Under the pieces are notes generated by a model that was given only the letters and a program-made list of their open reading frames with translations, did not search any database and had not been told where the DNA came from. The translations under genes were made by a program, and so were the position numbers. From an uncultured Collinsella sp. (GTDB taxonomy: Bacteria > Actinomycetota > Coriobacteriia > Coriobacteriales > Coriobacteriaceae), in NCBI GenBank assembly GCA_900543845.1, contig UQTD01000062.1:1-11587 (forward strand): 11,587 nucleotides of DNA, written 5' to 3'. Positions 5,770 to 11,587 of this stretch are shown piece by piece. How positions within the stretch are numbered: position 1 is the stretch's first letter; each line of letters begins with the position of its first letter.

Positions 5770-7572
5770 ATGTCTCAGAGAAGCACCAGCCCGCTCAAGC
5801 GCTCCACCGTGCGCCGCACGTTGCAGCGTTTTTGGGATGTCACGCGCACGCAGCCGCTGATCGTCTTTCTCTCGGTATTCTCGTCGGCGGGCTATATCTT
5901 TTTGCTTACGTTTGCCAACACCTACGTGATGGCGCTTATCGTCGACCGCGTCCAGGCCGGCCCCGTGGCAGGCGACCAGGTGTTTGAGGTCTTTGGTCCT
6001 TACATTTTGGCGCTCGTGCTCGTTAACCTGGTAGGCCAGATCCTCTCCAAGCTGCAGGACTACACCGTCTACAAGCTCGAGATTGCGGGCAACTATCACC
6101 TGGCGCGCCTGTGCTTTGACACGCTCTCCAATCAATCCATGACATTCCACACCAGCCGCTTTGGCGGATCGCTTGTGAGCCAGACGAGCCGTTTTATGAG
6201 TGGCTACACGGGTCTGGTGGACGTAACGGTGTATTCGCTCATCCCCACCATCACCTCGGTCGTCTGCACGGTGGCGGCGCTCGCCCCGGTGGTGCCGACG
6301 TTTACCGTGATCCTGGTGGGCATCATGGTCGTCTACATTGCGTTTGTCTGGTTTATGTACAAGCGCATCATGCCGCTTTCGGCCGCGACGTCCGCTGCGC
6401 AGAACAAGCTGTCGGGTGTGCTTTCCGACGCGGTCACGAACATCCTGGCCGTCAAAACCTGCGGGCGCGAGGACTTTGAGCGCGACCTATTCGATACCGC
6501 TGACCGTGCCGCGCGTGATGCCGAAACGGTTTCGATGCACGCCATGATGCAGCGCAACTTTACGACCTCGGGCCTTATCGTCATCACCATGGCCGTGGTG
6601 AGCGTGTTCGTGGCGGGCGGCAACGCGTGGTTTGGCATCTCTGCCGGCGCGCTCGTCATGATCTTTACCTATACGTACAACCTCACCATGCGCCTGAACT
6701 ACGTGAGCTCCATGATGCAGCGCATCAACCGCGCGCTCGGCGATGCGGCCGAGATGACGCGCGTGCTGGACGAGCCGCGTCTGGTGGCAGACGACGAGAA
6801 TGCCCCCGAGCTCAAGGTGCGCGAGGGCGCGATTGATTTTGAACACTTGAGCTTTGCATACCGTGACGCCGCGGCGGGCGAGAGCGTGTTCAATGACCTG
6901 ACGCTCCATGTGGCGGCGGGTCAGCGCGTGGGTCTGGTGGGCAAATCGGGCTCGGGCAAGACGACGCTCACCAAGCTGTTGCTGCGCCTGGACGACGTGC
7001 AGGGCGGCCGCGTGCTCGTGGACGGCCAGGATGTCTCGCGCTGCACGCAGCAGAGCCTGCGCCGCCAGGTTGCCTACGTGCCGCAGGAGGCGCTACTGTT
7101 TCACCGCTCCATTCGCGAGAATATCGCCTACGGCCGCCCCGATGCCACTGACGAGCAGATTCGCGAGGCCGCGCGCCTGGCCAACGCGACTGAGTTTATC
7201 GACCGCTTGCCCCATGGCTTTGACACCATGGTGGGCGAGCGCGGCGTTAAGCTTTCGGGTGGTCAACGCCAGCGCGTGGCCATCGCCCGCGCCATCCTTA
7301 CCGACGCGCCGATTCTGGTGCTCGACGAGGCGACGTCTGCCCTGGACAGTGAGTCCGAGGCGCTGGTGCAGGAGGCGCTCGAGAACCTGATGCGTGGCCG
7401 CACCTCCATTGTGGTGGCGCATCGCCTGTCCACCGTGGCGGCGCTCGACCGCATCGTGGTGCTGGCAGACGGCGAGATTGTCGAGGATGGCACGCATGCG
7501 CAGCTCGTCGAGGCAGGCGGCGAATACGCGAGCCTGTGGAGCCGCCAGACCGGCGCATTTTTGGAGGCTTAA
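5770..7572 (+). CDS. ABC transporter, half-size exporter (permease fused to ATPase)
   Basis: A 600-aa type IV (ABCB/MsbA/LmrA-like) exporter half-transporter that should act as a homodimer in the membrane. Residues 1-330 form the transmembrane domain with six helices (about 29-57, 75-93, 154-175, 177-197, 265-285, 288-305). The ATPase domain follows with Walker A GKSGSGKTT (391-399), the Q-loop YVPQEA, signature LSGGQ (495-499), Walker B ILVLDEA (515-521) with catalytic Glu520, and H-loop His551. All are intact. The substrate cannot be told from sequence: drug, lipid or peptide are all possible, and no partner or precursor gene lies nearby. The ATG at 5770 is chosen because GAAAGGA (5758-5764) precedes it; an upstream in-frame ATG at 5734 has no such site. 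rmuC lies upstream, nth follows after 63 bases. Confidence 0.93.
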   Translation: MSQRSTSPLKRSTVRRTLQRFWDVTRTQPLIVFLSVFSSAGYIFLLTFANTYVMALIVDRVQAGPVAGDQVFEVFGPYILALVLVNLVGQILSKLQDYTVYKLEIAGNYHLARLCFDTLSNQSMTFHTSRFGGSLVSQTSRFMSGYTGLVDVTVYSLIPTITSVVCTVAALAPVVPTFTVILVGIMVVYIAFVWFMYKRIMPLSAATSAAQNKLSGVLSDAVTNILAVKTCGREDFERDLFDTADRAARDAETVSMHAMMQRNFTTSGLIVITMAVVSVFVAGGNAWFGISAGALVMIFTYTYNLTMRLNYVSSMMQRINRALGDAAEMTRVLDEPRLVADDENAPELKVREGAIDFEHLSFAYRDAAAGESVFNDLTLHVAAGQRVGLVGKSGSGKTTLTKLLLRLDDVQGGRVLVDGQDVSRCTQQSLRRQVAYVPQEALLFHRSIRENIAYGRPDATDEQIREAARLANATEFIDRLPHGFDTMVGERGVKLSGGQRQRVAIARAILTDAPILVLDEATSALDSESEALVQEALENLMRGRTSIVVAHRLSTVAALDRIVVLADGEIVEDGTHAQLVEAGGEYASLWSRQTGAFLEA

Positions 7573-7584
7573 GGCCCCCGTACG

Positions 7585-7593
7585 TGGGACAAT
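7585..7593 (+). promoter_or_regulatory. Possible extended -10 before nth
   Basis: TGG-GACAAT matches the extended -10 pattern in the same weak way as the element before the ABC gene. It overlaps a near palindrome (CCCCGTACGTGGG, 7576-7588). No -35 is visible at the right spacing, so nth may instead be read from the upstream transcript. Confidence 0.25.
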
Positions 7594-7635
7594 CGTTTCC
7601 GTGAAGTTATGTTTCTGCTGAGCCGAGGAGTCGTT

Positions 7636-8301
7636 ATGCCACGCGAGACCAATGCCGCCAAACGCGATCGCGCCATCGAGGTGTGCGAGCGCCTTAACCG
7701 TCGCTATGGCCCGGTCGAGTGCTTCTTGGACCACGAGAATCCCTTTAGGCTGCTCATCGCGGTACTGCTCTCGGCTCAGACGACCGATGCGCAGGTCAAC
7801 AAGGTGACGCCGAAGTTGTTTGCCCAGTGGCCCACGCCCGAGGCCATGGCCGGGGCAAGTGTGACCGACGTGGCGGACACCATTAAGTCACTCGGCTTTT
7901 ATAAGAGTAAGGCCAAGCATGCCGTGGAGGCCGCGCAGATGATTGTCGCCGATTACGGCGGCGAGGTGCCGGCCGACATGAAGGAGCTCGTCAAGCTGCC
8001 GGGCGTGGGGCGCAAAACAGCGAACATCGTGCTCAACGTGGGGTACGGCATCGTGGAAGGCATCGCGGTGGATACGCACGTCAACCGCATCGCGCACCGC
8101 CTGATGCTGAGTCCCAAGACGCACGCCAAAGAGCCGCTCAAGACCGAACAGGATCTGCTCAAGATCTTGCCGCACGAGTATTGGGAGTCGGTCAACCACC
8201 AGTGGATTACCTTTGGCCGCGAGATCTGCGATGCCCGCAAACCTAAGTGCGACGAGTGCCTACTGGCAGACCTTTGCCCCAGCGTGCGCGCGACGGGGTA
8301 G
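7636..8301 (+). CDS. nth: Endonuclease III (DNA glycosylase/AP lyase)
   Basis: A 221-aa base-excision repair enzyme that removes oxidised pyrimidines and cuts the resulting abasic site. Key motifs are all present: LLSAQTTDAQVNKV (44-57), the helix-hairpin-helix LPGVGRKTAN with catalytic Lys127, VDTHVNRI with catalytic Asp146, and the [4Fe-4S] loop C198-x6-C205-x2-C208-x5-C214. It thus keeps the cluster that the MutY-like protein in the same window has lost. The ATG at 7636 follows GAGGAG (7625-7630) by five bases and gives the normal length; an upstream in-frame ATG at 7609 lacks a clear ribosome-binding site. The gene lies 63 bases after the exporter gene, possibly co-transcribed. A hairpin without a T-run follows the stop. 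Confidence 0.96.
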   Translation: MPRETNAAKRDRAIEVCERLNRRYGPVECFLDHENPFRLLIAVLLSAQTTDAQVNKVTPKLFAQWPTPEAMAGASVTDVADTIKSLGFYKSKAKHAVEAAQMIVADYGGEVPADMKELVKLPGVGRKTANIVLNVGYGIVEGIAVDTHVNRIAHRLMLSPKTHAKEPLKTEQDLLKILPHEYWESVNHQWITFGREICDARKPKCDECLLADLCPSVRATG

Positions 8302-8304
8302 GGC

Positions 8305-8353
8305 CCGGCACGTTTTGCCGGCGTCCGAAGGCTTTGGACAATGTTGCGCAACA
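8305..8353. promoter_or_regulatory. Cluster of three dyads between nth and the zinc-ribbon gene
   Basis: CCGGCA/TGCCGG (8305-8310, 8316-8321) forms a hairpin with no T-run. It is followed by a near palindrome GTCCGAAG-G-CTTTGGAC (8323-8339) with one wobble position, then by the perfect palindrome TGTTGCGCAACA (8342-8353). A possible -10 GACAAT (8337-8342) lies between the last two. The hairpin may partly end the nth transcript. The other dyads look like protein-binding sites for the next gene, which starts at 8420. Confidence 0.35.
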
Positions 8354-8419
8354 CATTTGGGTCGCGAGGGCTCAATATGATGACGGCAGATGCCGTTTGT
8401 TGTAAGGGGATGCCCGAAT

Positions 8420-9466
8420 ATGTTTTGCACCAAGTGTGGCTCCGAGATGCCCGACGGAACCGATTTTTGCACGAACTGCGGGGCGCGCATGGGCGCTGCC
8501 TCTCCGGCGGCCGCGCCTGCTGAGCCCGCATCGATGCCGGCGGCAGGGATGCCTCCCGTGCAGAAGAAGTCACATAAGCGCGCGGTGATTGTCGGCATGT
8601 GCGTGGTGGGCGTGCTCGTTGCCGGCAGTGCCGCTCTGGCGCTGACCGGCGTGCTGGGTCCGCTTGGGCAGGGCAATTCATCGCAGATTACGGTACTTGG
8701 GTCCGACGAGGGCTCGGCCGAGCACAAGGACGAGGGAAGCGCCAAGGAGAAGCCTGCCGCCGACGAGGATGAGGCGGATGAGCCTGAGCAGACCGGCAGC
8801 AGCGTAAAAGTCGACCTCAATGACCAGGCAACCTATGCCGCCGCGAATCTGTTCCTGTCGAACTTTACGGAGGAACACTTCGATCTGGACTGGTATCAGG
8901 CGGGCGGCTTCGATTCGACTGACGGCCTTTCGGATGACGAGAAATACAAGCTGGTTAAGTTTATCTGGTGCCATTTTATTGACAACGCGCCGTATCGAAT
9001 CGAGAAGGGTGACTATGACAACGGCAATCGCCAGCGTGTGGCGACTGATGCGGTCAATAGGGAACTCAACCGCTTGACGGGCCTGACGCTTTCCGATGCC
9101 GATATGACTTATGACAGAACGCCGGAGGGGCAAGCGATTCCTGATTCAGCCGAAGCGCATGACGGGTATTTGTATCTCAAGCAAGAATACGGCCAGGGAA
9201 ATTACAACCCACCATGTGCCATCGTTACGGGCGCGACTGACCTTGGCGACAACACCTACGAGCTTACCTATGAGGTCTACAGTGCTGGCGGTATGTTACT
9301 TCCTTCCGACATCCCCGAGAGCACCTACGGCCTGCCGAAGGACCAGTTCATCGCCGCAATTCAAGCGGACGCATCCATGGGCCGTACCGAGACTTGTACG
9401 GTCCGCGTCGCGCAGGGTGACGGCGCCCCGACATTCATGCTGCTTAAAATGGGCGTCTACGACTAG
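8420..9466 (+). CDS. Zinc-ribbon, single-TM protein with exported C-terminal domain
   Basis: A 348-aa protein of unknown function. It opens with a zinc ribbon, C3-x2-C6-x10-C17-x2-C20, then a Pro/Ala linker (28-46), a basic patch KKSHKR (49-54) and one membrane helix (about 55-78). A strongly acidic linker (about 90-120, rich in Glu, Asp, Ala and Lys) and a soluble domain of about 220 residues follow, which should lie outside the cell by the positive-inside rule. This zinc-ribbon/TM/extracellular layout is common in Gram-positive bacteria, but the outer domain here is not one I can name. The ATG at 8420 is chosen because the zinc ribbon begins there and AAGGGG (8404-8409) lies ten bases upstream. 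An earlier in-frame ATG at 8390 has no such site. It is its own unit, closed by a strong terminator. Confidence 0.85.
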   Translation: MFCTKCGSEMPDGTDFCTNCGARMGAASPAAAPAEPASMPAAGMPPVQKKSHKRAVIVGMCVVGVLVAGSAALALTGVLGPLGQGNSSQITVLGSDEGSAEHKDEGSAKEKPAADEDEADEPEQTGSSVKVDLNDQATYAAANLFLSNFTEEHFDLDWYQAGGFDSTDGLSDDEKYKLVKFIWCHFIDNAPYRIEKGDYDNGNRQRVATDAVNRELNRLTGLTLSDADMTYDRTPEGQAIPDSAEAHDGYLYLKQEYGQGNYNPPCAIVTGATDLGDNTYELTYEVYSAGGMLLPSDIPESTYGLPKDQFIAAIQADASMGRTETCTVRVAQGDGAPTFMLLKMGVYD

Positions 9467-9492
9467 ACTCGGCGTATAGCTCACTCTGATAG

Positions 9493-9523
9493 CGCCAGGC
9501 GGCTTGTCCGTCTGGCGTTTTTT
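9493..9523 (+). terminator. Rho-independent terminator of the zinc-ribbon gene
   Basis: A 10-bp stem CGCCAGGCGG/CCGTCTGGCG with one G-T wobble (9493-9502, 9508-9517), loop CTTGT, is followed by six Ts. Its 3' half belongs to the sequence repeated at 11222. Confidence 0.92.
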
Positions 9524-9553
9524 GCGGGGCTGGGCATGCGCTTGAACAGGAGT
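9511..9553. repeat. Imperfect direct repeat, copy 1 (upstream of ATP-grasp gene)
   Basis: From TCTGGCGTTTTT to GGAGT this stretch aligns with 11222-11266. It shares an exact 12-mer (TCTGGCGTTTTT), an exact 13-mer (TTGCGGGGCTGGG) and 13 of the next 19 bases. It begins in the terminator stem and runs into the intergenic space. The rest of the gap (9554-9674) shows no gene and no convincing promoter. Confidence 0.65.
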
Positions 9554-9674
9554 ATATGTTGCCGCCTGCCGCCCCATGCAAAAATGTGTTGCTAATTTAG
9601 AAGCCAATTCAAGCGCGCCGAAGTCGTGGCGTGCTGGCGTAGCATGAGCAAAAAATCAAGCAATGGAGGGTAAC

Positions 9675-11141
9675 GTGGCAACATCGAAGACGCGAGAGCT
9701 CGAGGATGACTTTGAGCGCATCGTGCGCACGCGCGAAGGCGACCTACCTGGTCGGCGTAAAGGCGACGAATACTTGTCTCAAACCCACGCGCTCTACCAT
9801 GGCGACCCTGCGCCCTGGGCTCTGACGCCAAAGATATTCGACAAGGATATGACGGCGATTCTTAAGGAGGCCGCCGAGCGCATGTACGGCATTATGGACA
9901 AGGTGACGCGGGCGTTTTGTTCCGATACCTCCGTGCGTGCGTGGTTTCGCATGGATCCGGCTTTTGCTGACCTGTGCGCTATGGATGCCGGCTATGATTG
10001 CCAGATTCCCCTTGCGCGCGTTGATATCTTTCTTGACGAGGACACCGGTTCGTATACGTTTTGCGAGCTCAATACCGACGGCAGTGCCGGAATGGTAGTG
10101 ACCGATGCGGTCTGCCAGGCAGTGCGAATGACGCCTTCCTTTGAGGAGTTTGCATCAGACCACCCCGGCTTTCGGCAGTACGATTTGTGCGGTAGCTGGA
10201 TAGATGCATTGTTTGAGACCTATGCAGAGTGGAAACTGGCCCATCCTCGCCGCACCGAGGATAGTGCGCGATCGGACGACGGGGCCCACGTTGACGAGGG
10301 GTTTTATGCACCGCAATCAAAGATATATCCCGCTTCGGTGGCAATCGTCGACTATTCGGAAAGCATCGACTTGGAAGATGCGGCTCATTTTGTCGACCTT
10401 ATGAGACGGCGGGGTGTAGTCGCACGCTTTGCGGATGTGCGCGACCTGCGGATTGGCGAAGGCGAGGGCGGTGCTAGGCGGCTGTGCGATGCCGTCGGCC
10501 CTATTGATTGCGTTTGGCGGCGCGCGGTGACTGGCGAGTTGTGGGATAAGCCGTGCGATGGACGCTCGGCCTTAATTGAGGCGGTTCAAGAAGGGATCGC
10601 GTGCATCGTCGGGGGATTTAGAACGTGGCCGTGTGCGACTAAGACCGTATTTGCATTTCTATGGTCTCGAGCCGGGCAGTCCTTGTTGAGCCCGGAGGAG
10701 CAATCGTTTGTACGGGAGCATGTGCCCTATACCGAGATTTTGGACGAAAGCACCCAGTTGTCGAGATTTGCCGAAAAGGACCGATGGATCGTCAAGCCGT
10801 GCGGCGGCTACAATGCGGTTGGCGTTGTCGCTGGTTTGGATGCCACGGAACAGGAATGGTCCCAGGTGCTTGCTCGTGCTGCGGCCGCTGGGGCGATTGT
10901 GCAGGAGTATGCTCAGCAGTATCAGACTCCCTGCTTGCGCGGAACGCTTGTCGATGGGCCGCATCGAGGAGGGGCGCCCAAAGGACTTGTGGATGATCTT
11001 GGTTTTGCGCCCGCTTCTAATATGGAAGGCCTGTACCTGTATCGCGGCCGTTTTGCGGGCGTGTACACACGCGTCGGCTTTGCCAACACCATAGGAGAGT
11101 GGACGAGCCGTTTGAACGTTGCGAGCTTTTTTGAGGAATAG
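9675..11141 (+). CDS. ATP-grasp ligase-like protein (glutathionylspermidine synthase type)
   Basis: A 488-aa protein that I place, by recollection of motifs, with the glutathionylspermidine-synthase-like ATP-grasp enzymes, which join a carboxylate to an amine using ATP. Supporting segments are YHGDPAPWALTPK (41-53), ARVDIF (114-119), CELNTDGSAGM (130-140), where the acidic and Asn residues are typical of substrate and metal binding, and WIVKPCGGYNAVGVVAG (371-387), the glycine-rich ATP loop with Lys374. VQEYAQ (409-414) would be the adenine hinge, and YTRVGFANTIGEW (464-476) the end of the active site. A charged insertion (about 190-214) is probably a surface loop. The amidase half of E. coli Gsp is absent. 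The GTG at 9675 is preferred: GGAGGG (9665-9670) lies four bases before it, whereas the ATG at 9663 overlaps this site. The substrate is unknown and no peptide gene is adjacent. Confidence 0.7.
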   Translation: MATSKTRELEDDFERIVRTREGDLPGRRKGDEYLSQTHALYHGDPAPWALTPKIFDKDMTAILKEAAERMYGIMDKVTRAFCSDTSVRAWFRMDPAFADLCAMDAGYDCQIPLARVDIFLDEDTGSYTFCELNTDGSAGMVVTDAVCQAVRMTPSFEEFASDHPGFRQYDLCGSWIDALFETYAEWKLAHPRRTEDSARSDDGAHVDEGFYAPQSKIYPASVAIVDYSESIDLEDAAHFVDLMRRRGVVARFADVRDLRIGEGEGGARRLCDAVGPIDCVWRRAVTGELWDKPCDGRSALIEAVQEGIACIVGGFRTWPCATKTVFAFLWSRAGQSLLSPEEQSFVREHVPYTEILDESTQLSRFAEKDRWIVKPCGGYNAVGVVAGLDATEQEWSQVLARAAAAGAIVQEYAQQYQTPCLRGTLVDGPHRGGAPKGLVDDLGFAPASNMEGLYLYRGRFAGVYTRVGFANTIGEWTSRLNVASFFEE

Positions 11142-11310
11142 CCGTTTCTTGGGGAGCTTTCCGTGGTTGCGGCGTTCGACGTGACGGGGAGATTTTGGCG
11201 AAGCCGGCGAGTCCAGTTCTATCTGGCGTTTTTGTTGCGGGGCTGGGGGTACGCCTGAGCTGGAGTCCTCTTCATGCGCTACCATGACAGACAACGAATT
11301 TGACGGACGA
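11142..11310. other. Intergenic region after the ATP-grasp gene
   Basis: No gene is seen. A weak terminator-like element, CCAG/CTGG (11213-11216, 11223-11226) followed by CG and five Ts, may be what ends the ATP-grasp transcript. It overlaps the second copy of the direct repeat. A possible -10 TACCAT (11280-11285) lies 26 bases before the strong terminator at 11311, with no clear -35. Confidence 0.4.
11222..11266. repeat. Imperfect direct repeat, copy 2 (downstream of ATP-grasp gene)
   Basis: This is the partner of 9511-9553, in the same orientation about 1.7 kb away. It carries a GTT insertion in the T-run, and the left half of the hairpin seen in copy 1 is not conserved. The two copies bracket the ATP-grasp gene. 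Confidence 0.65.
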
Positions 11311-11338
11311 CCCGCCGAGCTTGCCTCGGCGGGCTTTT
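11311..11338 (+). terminator. Strong terminator hairpin just before mfd
   Basis: A perfect 9-bp stem CCCGCCGAG/CTCGGCGGG (11311-11319, 11325-11333) with loop CTTGC is followed by C and four Ts. It ends only 25 bases before the mfd start codon, which leaves no room for a promoter in between. It may be the end of an upstream transcript, or an attenuator inside the mfd leader. Confidence 0.85.
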
Positions 11339-11363
11339 GGCGTTGCAATGCCGGAGGAACAGC

Positions 11364-11587
11364 ATGCTCATTCACCGTATAGCCGCGCAGCTCTACACTG
11401 CCGAGGCGCTGCAGACCGTCGAGGCCGGGCTCGATTCTGGCGAGGACGTGACGCTGGCCGTGTCTCAGTCGGGCCGAACGCTTATGGCCGCCGCCCAGTT
11501 TGCGCGTCGTCCGCGCCCCACGGTCTACATCGTGAGCGGCGAGGACGCGGCCGATCGCGCCGCACGCAGTCTGGCCGCCTATGTGGG
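11364..11587 (+). CDS. mfd: Transcription-repair coupling factor Mfd, N-terminal fragment
   Basis: The frame is open from the ATG to the end of the window (74 full codons) and is cut by the window edge. The start follows GGAGGA (11353-11358) by five bases. The visible part, MLIHRIAAQLYTAEALQ through to DAADRAARSLAAYVG, resembles the UvrB-like first domain of Mfd, the translocase that frees RNA polymerase stalled at DNA damage and recruits UvrA. The segment LAVSQSGRTLMAAA (31-44) is where UvrB has its Walker A motif. Here it lacks the GxxGxGKT pattern, as expected of Mfd, whose domain 1 has a degenerate P-loop. This favours Mfd over UvrB. The identification rests on about 75 residues and on memory of related proteins. 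Confidence 0.62.
   Translation, partial: MLIHRIAAQLYTAEALQTVEAGLDSGEDVTLAVSQSGRTLMAAAQFARRPRPTVYIVSGEDAADRAARSLAAYV

Noticed and set aside
5770..7572. ABC exporter as part of a peptide-export or bacteriocin system with the ATP-grasp gene
   Set aside because: The two genes are 2.1 kb apart with nth and another gene between them. There is no peptidase domain in the exporter and no precursor peptide gene was seen.
11364..11587. The last gene as uvrB
   Set aside because: The P-loop position reads SQSGRT instead of the GxxGxGKT needed in UvrB; this fits the degenerate site of Mfd better.

Overview
The window looks like the chromosome of a gut-type anaerobic actinobacterium of the Coriobacteriia, most like Collinsella. 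This is an inference from the high GC content (about 60%), GC-rich third codon positions, a rubrerythrin typical of anaerobes, and the character of the proteins; no marker in the window proves the genus. It is mostly ordinary chromosome, with every protein gene on the + strand. The long open frames on the - strand are antisense shadows of GC-rich genes.

Layout: (1) 1-305, a tRNA-Asp(GTC) gene with a strong stable-RNA type promoter and a UUCG-loop terminator. (2) 306-2025, a long dyad-rich leader, an Rrf2-family Fe-S type regulator, and a MutY-like DNA glycosylase 21 bases downstream. (3) 2026-2861, rubrerythrin on its own promoter region, then a 29-bp perfect inverted repeat and a strong terminator. 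(4) 2862-4237, a small single-pass membrane protein and an AT-richer HTH protein with a TTG start and an operator-like dyad. (5) 4289-8301, rmuC, a half-size ABC exporter and nth. (6) 8302-9523, a zinc-ribbon/TM/exported-domain protein and its terminator. (7) 9524-11338, an ATP-grasp ligase-like gene (glutathionylspermidine-synthase type) flanked by imperfect copies of the same intergenic sequence. (8) 11339-end, the first 74 codons of a gene that reads as mfd, with a strong terminator hairpin only 25 bases before its start codon.

Two themes connect the genes. DNA repair is over-represented: MutY-like glycosylase, RmuC, endonuclease III and probably Mfd. The first three protein genes also form a plausible redox or iron-sulfur stress set: a cluster-type sensor, a glycosylase that has lost its own cluster cysteines, and an oxygen/peroxide-detoxifying di-iron protein.

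I did not find a clearly new multi-gene system. The best leads are the clusterless MutY-like protein with an Asp-to-Glu change at the catalytic position, beside an Fe-S sensor; the long palindrome after rubrerythrin; the orphan ATP-grasp ligase between repeated sequences; and the possible attenuator in front of mfd.
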